Positions 18,877-26,839 of a stretch of DNA of 52,410 nucleotides are shown piece after piece. The position numbers and the translations under genes are program-made. Every line of letters begins with the position of its first letter. The first letter of the stretch is position 1. The notes below the pieces were generated by a model. It did no database searches, was not told where the DNA came from, and worked only from the letters and a program-made list of their open reading frames with translations. The DNA is from DATHWB01 sp035544575 (lineage in GTDB: Bacteria > Actinomycetota > Acidimicrobiia > Spongiisociales > ZC4RG35): NCBI GenBank assembly GCA_035544575.1, contig DATKEC010000005.1, forward strand, positions 1 to 52,410, read 5' to 3'.

Positions 18877-19476
18877 TCAGTCGGCCGGAACTCCGGCTGT
18901 GATGATGAGCGAGCGCACCGTCGACATGGGCAGTCGCAACGCCCCGCCGAATGCGTGGAGTGCCGCGAAGCTGGCGCTGGTGAGGCCGCCGTGGACATGG
19001 GCCACGCGCACCGCCGCTGCGAACAGATCACGTCGGCCGAGTTGTTCCATGTGGACGGACGCCGCCGACACAGCCTCGACCACCTCGTTCAGCTTGGGCG
19101 GCTCGTTGGTATGCGCGGCAAAGGGATGACGGACGAAGCGACGCAGTTCTCGCTCAGCCACGACACGGGTCGCATCGGAGTCCCCCGATCGGACAACGAT
19201 GGTCGACAACAGCCACACGGCGGCCTTCTCCAACCGCTCTGCGAGCGAGTCGGTGGTGACGATCTCCAACACCTCCGCCGTGAACGTCTGTTTGCACTCG
19301 GTGCAGCGCACATAGTCGCCGAGGCGGTGCGACGGGAAGATCGGCACACCAAAGGGTGCCAGCCAACGCCGCACCTCTGATCTGACGTAGTTCCGATCAC
19401 CGCCTTCGAGCGGACAGAAGAACCTTCCGCCGCCACCAGGGGTCGAACGGACCCGCCAACCGAACGAGCCCTTCAC
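18877..19476 (-). CDS. Zinc-ribbon protein with TerB-like helical domain
   Basis: The 199-residue protein starts GTG 19476 with a strong GGAGGGAGG 5 bases upstream. Its N-terminus (KGSFGWRVRSTPGGGGRFFCPLEGGDRNYV, then FPSHRLGDYVRCTECKQTFTAEVLE) is like the zinc-ribbon-plus-TerB family, but the first metal pair looks degraded: only one Cys (FFCPLEGG) where CxxC is expected, while the second CTEC pair is intact. The rest is helical and TerB-like. Its role is unknown; it sits between kynureninase and tryptophan dioxygenase, 37 bases upstream of the latter. It is not a kynurenine formamidase. Confidence 0.75.
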   Translation of the reverse strand: MKGSFGWRVRSTPGGGGRFFCPLEGGDRNYVRSEVRRWLAPFGVPIFPSHRLGDYVRCTECKQTFTAEVLEIVTTDSLAERLEKAAVWLLSTIVVRSGDSDATRVVAERELRRFVRHPFAAHTNEPPKLNEVVEAVSAASVHMEQLGRRDLFAAAVRVAHVHGGLTSASFAALHAFGGALRLPMSTVRSLIITAGVPAD

Positions 19477-19667
19477 GACTGCCTCCCTCCGATGCCCCGC
19501 CCCGCTCAACACGGTATCGGCGATGAGGCTGCGGTCAAGCGATGGACACACCATCCACCGCCGGTTCGGCTCCGAACGCCGACCCATCACCGAACGGATC
19601 ACCACGCTACGGCGCGGCGCGGGCAGCGGCCTCGTAGCCGGCCTGCTTTTCTGGGCCCCCGCTCCTC

Positions 19668-20867
19668 TCACGTCACCGCGGTCCGAACTGCATAGCGCGC
19701 CTCCGTGTAGACACCGGACGCCAGCACGTCTCCCAGCGCTTGGACTGCGTCGAACACGTCGACATGGCGGACGTAGAGCGGACCAAACCCGAACCGCATG
19801 ATGTCCGGAGCGCGAAAGTCACCGATGACACCCCGGTCGATCAGCGCCCGGACGATCGAGTAGCCCTGCGGGTGGGCGAAACAGACGTGGGAGCCCCGGC
19901 GACCGGGGTCCCGCGGACTGACCAGTCTCAAACCCAGTCCGTTCTCTTCGACGAGGGCGATGAACAGTTCCGTCAACGAGACCGACTTCGCCCGAACGGC
20001 CGCCATGTCGACGCCATCGAAGACGTCGAGCGCGGCGTTGAGAGCGACCAGCGACAGGACGTGTGGCGTGCCCACCGTCGCCCGAGCGATCCCCTCCGAG
20101 GGCACGAACTCCAAGGAGAATTCGAAGGGTGCGGCGTGTCCGAACCAGCCGGTGATCGGATTCCGGAAGTTCCCGACGTGATCAGGACGGACGTAGATGA
20201 ACGCCGGCGCCCCCGGGCCACCGTTGAGATACTTGTAGCCGCACCCGACGGCGAAGTCCGCGGCGCCGACGGAGACGTCGAGTGCCCCGGCCGAGTGTGC
20301 AAGGTCCCAGACCACCAAGGCACCGGCGTCGTGAGCAGCAGCGGTGACCTCATCCATGTCGTGCAGCCTTCCTGTGCTGTACCCCACATGGGTCAGGGCG
20401 ACTACCGCTACGTCGGGGCTGATCGCATCGATCACATCGCCGGGCTCGACCACCTGCAGATCGGCGATCGTCGCCATCACGTAGAGATCGGTCGGGAAGT
20501 TGCCGTTGTCCGACAGCACGACGCTACGTTCGCTCAGAGCGAGTGCGGCCGAGACGGCCTTGAAAACGTTGATCGAGGTGGAATCGCACGCAATGACCGT
20601 GCCGGGCCCGGCTCCGATGAGCGCGGCGATCCGGTCCCCCACGTGACCGGGCAGATCGACCCAGGCGTGGACGTTCCACGAGCGAATGAGATCCCGGCCC
20701 CACTCCTGGTTCACGACCTGCTGCATACGCTGCGGGAGATGGGCCGGCATCGCTCCCAGCGAGTTCCCGTCGAGATAGATGACGTCCGCCGGAAGCGAGA
20801 AGCGGTGTCGCGCCGCCGCCAACACATCCGCGTCATCCAGCCTCTCACACGTGGCGCGGTCGATCAT
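19668..20867 (-). CDS. kynU: Kynureninase
   Basis: The 399-residue PLP enzyme cleaves kynurenine to anthranilate and alanine. Motifs: YLDGNSLGAMPAHLPQRM near the N-terminus, ACDSTSINVFKAVSAAL, VVWDLAHSAGA with the PLP-contacting Asp, and the Schiff-base Lys in GCGYKYLNGGPGAPAF. Full length. It starts with ATG 20867, 30 bases downstream of the gamma-glutamylcyclotransferase-like gene, and with the dioxygenase two genes downstream gives two of the three steps from tryptophan to anthranilate. Confidence 0.96.
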   Translation of the reverse strand: MIDRATCERLDDADVLAAARHRFSLPADVIYLDGNSLGAMPAHLPQRMQQVVNQEWGRDLIRSWNVHAWVDLPGHVGDRIAALIGAGPGTVIACDSTSINVFKAVSAALALSERSVVLSDNGNFPTDLYVMATIADLQVVEPGDVIDAISPDVAVVALTHVGYSTGRLHDMDEVTAAAHDAGALVVWDLAHSAGALDVSVGAADFAVGCGYKYLNGGPGAPAFIYVRPDHVGNFRNPITGWFGHAAPFEFSLEFVPSEGIARATVGTPHVLSLVALNAALDVFDGVDMAAVRAKSVSLTELFIALVEENGLGLRLVSPRDPGRRGSHVCFAHPQGYSIVRALIDRGVIGDFRAPDIMRFGFGPLYVRHVDVFDAVQALGDVLASGVYTEARYAVRTAVT

Positions 20868-20897
20868 CGCCTCATTCTCACACGAGCCGCTGCTTGC

Positions 20898-21269
20898 TCA
20901 CCGATCGAACCAGTCCCCTGACTCGATCCGGTCGAGACCCTCCACCACCGCTGAATCGGCCGCCTCCCAGAACTGCGCGACCACCGTCTCTTGTCCGACG
21001 ACTACCGGCGCACGCGTCCTGCGGTACTCATCGCCCTCATAGCGGTCGAGTTCGAGTAGCAGCGCATCGGCACGGTCCGGGATGAGCCGCAGGGCCTCGC
21101 CAACCACGGAGCCGGTGGGATCGGGGACGACGAAGGGATACGGATGGCTCCGGCCGACCAGGGCGTATCCGGCGAGAACGGCCGGACGGCGAACGGCCAC
21201 CCCGTCTGTCAGCCGGCCGGCGGCCGCTCCTCTGGTGCGCAACGTCCCGTAGACGAATACCCAGGTCAC
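20898..21269 (-). CDS. Gamma-glutamylcyclotransferase-like protein
   Basis: The 123-residue protein starts with the family signature VFVYGTLR and carries a conserved acidic residue in the LLELDRYEGDEYRR segment (the usual catalytic Glu region). This AIG2/GGCT fold acts on gamma-glutamyl amines or peptides in several subfamilies; the exact substrate is not clear. It starts at GTG 21269, is divergent from a C26 gamma-glutamyl hydrolase gene, and is followed closely by kynU. Confidence 0.85.
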   Translation of the reverse strand: MTWVFVYGTLRTRGAAAGRLTDGVAVRRPAVLAGYALVGRSHPYPFVVPDPTGSVVGEALRLIPDRADALLLELDRYEGDEYRRTRAPVVVGQETVVAQFWEAADSAVVEGLDRIESGDWFDR

Positions 21270-21309
21270 GGTCGGATTTCACCATGCCGGCGCCCGATAG
21301 TCTGGACGG

Positions 21310-22017
21310 ATGCCCGTCATCGGACTGTCGTGCTGGGAGCGACCACTCGATACGTCTCTCGCCACGGGCGAGAGGCACCACATGCTGTCGTCGCTGTACA
21401 CCACCGCGCTGGTCGCCGCTGGAGCCACCCCCGTCCTGCTTCCATCCGTCGACGCCGACCGCGCCGAGGAGGTGATCTCACGAATCGACGGCCTGCTCAT
21501 CAGTGGAGGCGGCGACATCGACCCGGCGAGATACGGCGCGGAGAACACCGCCAGCTCGGACATCGACCCTGTGCGGGACGCGTGGGAGCTGGCGCTCGTC
21601 AACGCGGCTCGCCGCCACGGGATTCCAATGCTGGGTGTCTGCCGTGGCTTGCAGGTGCTCAACGTCGCCCTCGGTGGAAGCCTCCACCAGCACGTGTGGG
21701 ACAGCGACGACCACCGGCATCTGTGGAACGACGATCGGACGCACCTCGCCTCGGGCCATCACGATGTCGTGATCGATGGTCGCCTGGCAGAGATCTACGG
21801 CAAGGATGCGCGGCGGGTGAACAGCCTTCATCACCAGTCGATCGACCTGCTCGGTGCCGGAATGGAGGTTGTGGCCACGGCCCCGGACGGACGAGTGGAA
21901 GCAGCGGCAACGACTGGGCCGTGGGTGGCGCTCGGTGTCCAATGGCATCCCGAGCGCCTCGACCTCTCAGACGAGATGCCGCTGTTCCGGTGGCTCTGCG
22001 AGCAGTCGAGCCGCTGA
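21310..22017 (+). CDS. Peptidase C26 / gamma-glutamyl-GABA hydrolase-type amidotransferase
   Basis: The 235-residue protein has a class I glutamine amidotransferase fold: the SGGGDIDPARYG motif typical of PuuD-like enzymes, the nucleophile in GVCRGLQVLNVALGG, and the His-Glu pair in GVQWHPERL. NSLHHQSID is also characteristic. It probably hydrolyses a gamma-glutamyl amide. It is divergent from the GGCT-like gene 40 bases away, so two gamma-glutamyl enzymes may share a control region. It converges with clpB, with 6 bases between stops. Confidence 0.9.
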   Translation: MPVIGLSCWERPLDTSLATGERHHMLSSLYTTALVAAGATPVLLPSVDADRAEEVISRIDGLLISGGGDIDPARYGAENTASSDIDPVRDAWELALVNAARRHGIPMLGVCRGLQVLNVALGGSLHQHVWDSDDHRHLWNDDRTHLASGHHDVVIDGRLAEIYGKDARRVNSLHHQSIDLLGAGMEVVATAPDGRVEAAATTGPWVALGVQWHPERLDLSDEMPLFRWLCEQSSR

Positions 22018-22023
22018 GATCGG

Positions 22024-24609
22024 TCAGGCCGACGATCCGAGCCCGGAGAACACCAGGTGTCCGTCGGCGGCGGTCACGACGATGGTGTCGCCCTCGCCAT
22101 AGGTCCCATCGAGCAGCGTGACGGCCAGCGGATCTGCCAGCTCTCGCTGGATCACGCGCTTCAGCGGCCGTGCACCAAAGGCGGGGTCGTAGCCCCACTC
22201 GGCGAGCAGATCCTTGGCGGCGTCGTCGAGGACGAGGGTCAGCTCACGTTCCGCCAGCCGGGCGACGAGTCCGCGCAGCTGGATGTCGACGATCGCCCGG
22301 ATCTCGGAGGGTGCCAGCCGGTCGAAGACAACGACATCGTCCACCCGGTTGAGGAACTCCGGACGGAAATGCGTCCGGACTGCCGCCATGACCCGTTCGG
22401 TGATGATCTCGTGTGCCATGTCGGACTGGATGTGCTCGGATCCGAGATTCGACGTCATCACCAACACCGCGTTGGTGAAGTCGACCGTACGCCCCTGGCC
22501 GTCGGTCAGCCGTCCGTCGTCCAGCACCTGAAGGAGAGCGTTGAACACGTCCGGGTGCGCCTTTTCAACCTCATCGAGCAGAATCACCGAATACGGACGA
22601 CGCCGAACGGCTTCGGTGAGCTGTCCCCCTTCGTCGTAGCCCACATAGCCCGGAGGGGCGCCGATCAGACGGCTCACCGAGTGCTTCTCCATGTACTCGG
22701 ACATGTCGATTCGGACCATCGCCCGCTCGTCGTCGAACAGAAACTCGGCCAGAGCCCGAGCCAGCTCGGTCTTGCCGACCCCGGTCGGTCCGAGAAACAG
22801 GAACGACCCGATCGGGCGGTGCGGATCGCCCAGCCCGGCCCGGTTGCGCCGGACCGCATTGGCCACGGCATCGACCGCCCGGTCCTGGCCAACCACCCGC
22901 TGATGCAGATGTGTCTCGAGCCGGATCAGCTTGTCGACCTCGCCCTCGATCAACTTGGCGACGGGGATCCCGGTCCAGCGGGCGACCACTTGTGCGACAT
23001 CCTCCTCGGTCACTTCTTCGGACAGCATCCGCCCTTCGGCATGCAGCTTCTCGAGCTGCTCCTGGCTGGCGATGAGTTCCGCCTCCAGTGCCGGCAGCCG
23101 GCCATAACGGAGTTCGGCGGCGGCGGTCAGATCCCCGTTGCGTTCGGCGCGCTCGGCTTCGGCGCGAGTACGTTCGATCTCCTCCTTGGCGGTTTGGATC
23201 TGGGCGATCGACTGCTTCTCGAGCTGCCAGCGGGCGGTGAGCGCTTCGATCTCCTCGTCGAGATCGCTCAGTTCGGAGCGGAGGGTGGCGAGCCGCTGGC
23301 TGGAGGGGGTATCGGACTCCTTGGCGAGGGCCGCCTCTTCGATCTGGAGCTGGATCTTGCGGCGGGTGCGTTCGTCGATCTCCTCGGGCATCGAGTCGAT
23401 CTCGATCCGCAGCCGCGAGGCTGCCTCGTCGATGAGGTCGATCGCCTTGTCCGGGAGCTTCCGGGCCGGGATGTAGCGATCCGACAGCGTGGCAGCGGCC
23501 AGCAGGGCGCCGTCGGTGATCCTGACCCCATGGTGGACCTCATATCGCTCCTTCAGCCCACGCAGGATCGCCACTGCATCGATCACGGATGGCGCCGAGA
23601 CGAGCACAGACTGAAAGCGCCGCTCGAGGGCGGCATCTTTTTCGATGTGCTTGCGGAACTCGTCGAGGGTCGTCGCTCCGATCATCCGCAACTCGCCCCG
23701 GGCCAACATCGGCTTGAGCATGTTCGATGCGTCCATGGAGCCTTCGGCCGCGCCGGCGCCGACCATGGTGTGGAGTTCGTCGATGAATGTGATCACTTCG
23801 CCCTGGGCTGCGGCGATCTCGTTGAGCACGGCCTTGAGCCGCTCTTCGAACTCGCCGCGGTACTTTGCCCCCGCGACCATCGCGCCGAGGTCCAGCGCCA
23901 CGATGCGTTTGGACTTGAGACCGTCGGGCACGTCGCCGTCGGCGATCCGCCGGGCGAGTCCCTCGACCACCGCGGTCTTGCCGACGCCGGGCTCACCGAT
24001 GAGGACCGGGTTGTTCTTGGTCCGGCGGCTCAACACCTGAATGACCCGCCGGATCTCTTCGTCGCGGCCGATCACCGGATCGAGCTTGCCTTGGCGGGCG
24101 GCCTCGGTGAGATCCCTCCCGTACTGTTCCAGTGCGTCGAACGTCGACTCGGGATCGTCTGACCGCACCCGTTGGGACCCGCGGATGTCCTTGAGCGCCG
24201 CGAGCACCGTTTCCACGGTGACGCCCTCGTTGGCCAACAGCGACTGCACCCGTCCGGTCGATTCGGCGAGTGCCGCCAGCAGGTGCTCGACCGAGATGAA
24301 ATCGTCCTTCATCTCCGTGCGACGGGCGTCGGCCCGGACCAACACCTGCGACAGTTCGCTGTCGACGCTGGGTTCGGCGCCCCCGTAGGCCTGTGCCAAA
24401 CGATCGAGGTCTGCGGCCACCGCCGTCCGGAGAGCAGGCACCGAGGCGCCGGCTGCCTGGACGAGCGGCAGGGCGATCCCGTCCGTCTGGTCCAGGAGGG
24501 CGCTGAGCAGGTGGGCCGGGGTGACCGCGGGATGGTTGCGTTCCGAGGCGCGCTGTTGAGCACCGATCAACGCGGCGCGGCTCTTCTGGGTCAGCCGCTC
24601 GAGATCCAT
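22024..24609 (-). CDS. clpB: Disaggregase ClpB
   Basis: The 861-residue Hsp100 ATPase has the N domain (RLTQKSRAALIGAQQRASERNHPAVTPAHLL), first AAA+ with GEPGVGKT, the long coiled-coil middle domain (about residues 400-520) that distinguishes ClpB from ClpA/C, and a second AAA+ with GPTGVGKTELARALAEFL and VILLDEVEKAHPDVFN. It rescues aggregated proteins with DnaK. ATG 24609 has AAGGGA upstream. Only 39 bases separate it from mscL on the same strand, and I see no clear HAIR operator there. Confidence 0.97.
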   Translation of the reverse strand: MDLERLTQKSRAALIGAQQRASERNHPAVTPAHLLSALLDQTDGIALPLVQAAGASVPALRTAVAADLDRLAQAYGGAEPSVDSELSQVLVRADARRTEMKDDFISVEHLLAALAESTGRVQSLLANEGVTVETVLAALKDIRGSQRVRSDDPESTFDALEQYGRDLTEAARQGKLDPVIGRDEEIRRVIQVLSRRTKNNPVLIGEPGVGKTAVVEGLARRIADGDVPDGLKSKRIVALDLGAMVAGAKYRGEFEERLKAVLNEIAAAQGEVITFIDELHTMVGAGAAEGSMDASNMLKPMLARGELRMIGATTLDEFRKHIEKDAALERRFQSVLVSAPSVIDAVAILRGLKERYEVHHGVRITDGALLAAATLSDRYIPARKLPDKAIDLIDEAASRLRIEIDSMPEEIDERTRRKIQLQIEEAALAKESDTPSSQRLATLRSELSDLDEEIEALTARWQLEKQSIAQIQTAKEEIERTRAEAERAERNGDLTAAAELRYGRLPALEAELIASQEQLEKLHAEGRMLSEEVTEEDVAQVVARWTGIPVAKLIEGEVDKLIRLETHLHQRVVGQDRAVDAVANAVRRNRAGLGDPHRPIGSFLFLGPTGVGKTELARALAEFLFDDERAMVRIDMSEYMEKHSVSRLIGAPPGYVGYDEGGQLTEAVRRRPYSVILLDEVEKAHPDVFNALLQVLDDGRLTDGQGRTVDFTNAVLVMTSNLGSEHIQSDMAHEIITERVMAAVRTHFRPEFLNRVDDVVVFDRLAPSEIRAIVDIQLRGLVARLAERELTLVLDDAAKDLLAEWGYDPAFGARPLKRVIQRELADPLAVTLLDGTYGEGDTIVVTAADGHLVFSGLGSSA

Positions 24610-24648
24610 GTGTTCTGTCCCTTCATCGAGGTCAACAAATCTAAGCGC

Positions 24649-25050
24649 CTACGTATCAGATCTATTCCCACGCTCGAGGGATTCGGCGATCCGACGCAGC
24701 AGCACCAGCTCTGCAGAGTCTGCCTCCGGCTCCGCGTCCGGGTCGGGACCCTTCAGCCGGTTGTAGCCCCTCACCACGAAGAACATGACGAGCCCGACGA
24801 TCAGGAAGTTGATCGTCGCCTGCACGAGAGCTCCGACCGAGCCGACCGGAAGACCGGTTTCGGGATCCGCGGGACCGAATGTCCCCATCGTCTCGAGGCT
24901 GGCGAGGTTGAAGACCATCCCGATCAGCGGGCTGACGACACGGGTGGTGAGCGCGGTCACCACCGAGGCGAACGCAACGCCCAGCACGAACGCGACGGCG
25001 AGTTCGACCAGGTTTCCCCGATTGATGAACTCCTTGAACTCCCGGATCAT
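24649..25050 (-). CDS. mscL: Large-conductance mechanosensitive channel MscL
   Basis: The 133-residue protein begins MIREFKEFINRGNLVELAVAFV, the family N-terminal amphipathic helix and TM1, with TM2 in FLIVGLVMFFVVRGYNRL and a charged C-terminal helical bundle. It releases solutes during hypo-osmotic shock. ATG 25050 has AGAGGAG 5 bases upstream. It precedes clpB on the same strand. Confidence 0.95.
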   Translation of the reverse strand: MIREFKEFINRGNLVELAVAFVLGVAFASVVTALTTRVVSPLIGMVFNLASLETMGTFGPADPETGLPVGSVGALVQATINFLIVGLVMFFVVRGYNRLKGPDPDAEPEADSAELVLLRRIAESLERGNRSDT

Positions 25051-25144
25051 TCCGACTCCTCTGCGGTGAGCGGCTGCCGCCCCGAACATACCCTCTCGAA
25101 CCCGGTCGACCTCCCTGTCGAAGGCGTGCCTAGCCTGTCTGACG

Positions 25145-25540
25145 ATGAGCCCCACGGAGTCCCAGCGACCTTTTCTCGCCACCATCGAACAGAGCCAGGA
25201 AGGGGATCGGATCCGTGTCGAGATCGCGATCGGGTTCGCCGGCGAGATCCACCGCGGGACGGCGGAAGGGGTGTCCGACCCCCAACATCGCGCCAGGGTC
25301 GTCGGGGAGGCCACGTTGCGGGCGATCGAGCACCTGGCCGGCGACCTCGCCGAATTCGACCTGAGCGCGGTGGCCACGTCGGATCTCGGCCCGGTCCGTA
25401 TCGCACTCGCCCAGGTGCGCGAGGCGGGCTGGTCGGACTACCTGATCGGTTCGGCTCTCGTTCGCGACGGCGACTCGGCGACGGCCACCGCCAAGGCAGT
25501 TCTGGATGCAGTCAACCGCAGGATCACGCTCTCCCGCTGA
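25145..25540 (+). CDS. Conserved protein of unknown function
   Basis: The 131-residue product is soluble and looks like a single alpha/beta domain: RIRVEIAIGFAGEIHRGTAEG, then VVGEATLRAIEHLAGD, VRIALAQVREAGWSDYLIGSALVRDGDSATATAKAVLDAVNR. A similar pattern (strand, helix with EATLRA, strand, SALVR, helix with ALDAxNR) is common in actinobacterial hypothetical proteins, but I cannot name a function. It is divergent from mscL and upstream of the PadR gene. Confidence 0.7.
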   Translation: MSPTESQRPFLATIEQSQEGDRIRVEIAIGFAGEIHRGTAEGVSDPQHRARVVGEATLRAIEHLAGDLAEFDLSAVATSDLGPVRIALAQVREAGWSDYLIGSALVRDGDSATATAKAVLDAVNRRITLSR

Positions 25541-25550
25541 CGAGCGGGAG
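25531..25550 (+). terminator. Stem-loop spanning the stop of the 25145 gene
   Basis: CTCCCGCT (25531-25538) pairs perfectly with AGCGGGAG (25543-25550) around GACG; the stop codon lies in the stem. No T tract follows, so termination strength is uncertain. Confidence 0.4.
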
Positions 25551-25578
25551 GGGACGAGCCGGCAGCTATCAAGTGATG

Positions 25579-25606
25579 TTGACTAGTCGATCTAATCTGC
25601 TACCTT
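25579..25606 (+). promoter_or_regulatory. Promoter of the padR-nfeD-SPFH operon with palindrome
   Basis: TTGACT (25579-25584) and TACCTT (25601-25606) are 16 bases apart and form a plausible promoter. The perfect palindrome GACTAGTC (25581-25588) overlaps the -35 and is a candidate operator for the PadR encoded just downstream. Confidence 0.5.
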
Positions 25607-25633
25607 GCGTTCAATGGTAGCGGTCATGGTTCG

Positions 25634-26017
25634 ATGGTTGTGAGGAACGTGCGCCCCGATCGGGACCCCAACAGCAGGTCCGGACCCGAACGGAGCACTC
25701 AACTCCTGAAAGGCGTGCTCGACATGTGCCTGTTGGCAGTGATCTCCGAAGAGCCGAGCTACGGCTATGAGATGGCCCGGAAGCTGACGGACCGCGGACT
25801 CGACCTCGTGAGCGAAGGAGCGATCTATCCCGTGCTCAGCAGGCTGCAGCGCAACGGCCTGGTCGAGGGATACCTGGTGGCCTCCCCCGAAGGACCCGCC
25901 CGCAAGTACTACCGCCTCGAGAAGAAGGGGGTGGCGGCGTTGGAAGAGTGGTCGAAGGCATGGCGCGAACTGTCACGAGGCGTCGAGAACGTGTTGGGAG
26001 GAGACCCCGATGAGTGA
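25634..26017 (+). CDS. PadR-family transcriptional regulator
   Basis: The 127-residue protein has the PadR winged helix: LLKGVLDMCLLAVISEEPSYGYEMARKL, EGAIYPVLSRLQRNGLVEG and ARKYYRLEKKGVAALEEW. Family members repress in response to phenolics, drugs or envelope stress, often with a partner membrane protein carrying a helical HAAS/DUF1700-type domain. Its 3' end overlaps the NfeD gene by 8 bases, indicating translational coupling. ATG 25634 lacks a strong ribosome site; GTG 25640 is an alternative. Confidence 0.92.
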   Translation: MVVRNVRPDRDPNSRSGPERSTQLLKGVLDMCLLAVISEEPSYGYEMARKLTDRGLDLVSEGAIYPVLSRLQRNGLVEGYLVASPEGPARKYYRLEKKGVAALEEWSKAWRELSRGVENVLGGDPDE

Positions 26018-26816
26018 AAGCGGAGAGCTCGCCCGCATCGCCGCCGACTGCGACCGCTACTGGCGTGAGAACGGCGTGCCGCGTCGCGCTCGGACCCAGA
26101 TGCGACTGGAACTCGAAGCCCATCTCGAAGCGGCCGCCGCCGACGGTCGCCCGGCATCAGCGGTCGTCGGATCCAACATCGCCCGATTCGCCGCGGAGTG
26201 GGCCCAGGCCCAGGGTCACACCGAGGTCACGACGACATGGGACGACGTGCAAACCGGTGCAGCAGACGCACGGCGAGTGAGCCGCCGCACTGTGACCACC
26301 TACGGACTGGGAATCGTGGCGTTGATGGCCGGCGTGGTCGTCGGGAGTATCGGGCAAGGAGGAAATGACGTGGACAACGAAACCTGGCGCTGGGTGTGGA
26401 CGCTGCTGGCGCTGGCGATGGGGATAGGTGAGATCTTCACTGCGGGATTCTTCCTGCTGCCGTTTGCCATCGGTGCCGCCGCCGCTGCGGTCCTGGCGTG
26501 GATCGGCGTGGCTCCGATCGCCCAGTGGCTCGTGTTCTTCGGCGTGTCGGCGATCGCGTTTGGGTATCTCCGCAAGTTCATCTCCCGTCAGGACGACCAG
26601 GTCCAGCCGCGGATCGGCGCCAACCGATGGCTCGAGGCCAGGGGCATCGTCCTCCAGGACATCGACCCGCACGGCGGGTTCGGGATGGTCCGGATCGACA
26701 CCGAAGAGTGGCGGGCGATGAGCGAGGACGGAACGCCGATCCCTGCCGGTACCCGAATCATCGTCACCGACGTACAAGGCTCACGCCTGGTGGTCACACC
26801 GCTGGGCGACGAGTGA
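26010..26816 (+). CDS. NfeD-family membrane protein with N-terminal PadR-partner-like helical domain
   Basis: Residues 1-70 are helical (ARTQMRLELEAHLEAAAADGRPASAVVG) and resemble the HAAS/DUF1700 domain usually encoded beside PadR. A transmembrane segment follows at about 95-115, then the NfeD membrane block (LLALAMGIGEIFTAGFFLLPFAIGAAAAAVLAWIG, about 133-190) and a C-terminal OB-fold (about 205-268: EARGIVLQDIDPHGGFGMVRIDTEEWRAMSEDG). NfeD proteins work with SPFH proteins at membranes; the SPFH gene follows 23 bases later. The gene thus joins a PadR-type sensor half to an NfeD effector. ATG 26010 overlaps padR. The NfeD call is firm; the N-terminal domain name is by pattern. Confidence 0.85.
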   Translation: MSESGELARIAADCDRYWRENGVPRRARTQMRLELEAHLEAAAADGRPASAVVGSNIARFAAEWAQAQGHTEVTTTWDDVQTGAADARRVSRRTVTTYGLGIVALMAGVVVGSIGQGGNDVDNETWRWVWTLLALAMGIGEIFTAGFFLLPFAIGAAAAAVLAWIGVAPIAQWLVFFGVSAIAFGYLRKFISRQDDQVQPRIGANRWLEARGIVLQDIDPHGGFGMVRIDTEEWRAMSEDGTPIPAGTRIIVTDVQGSRLVVTPLGDE

Positions 26817-26839
26817 CACAACAGAAAGAGAGGTAGGCA

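Noticed and set aside
22057..24162. Plus-strand open frame of 701 codons opposite clpB
   Set aside because: Rich in Arg, Asp, His and Gly with no family motif; it is the shadow of ClpB.
24610..24648. Heat-shock operator upstream of clpB
   Set aside because: Only 39 bases lie between clpB and mscL and I see no HspR-type site; any promoter must be inside or upstream of mscL.
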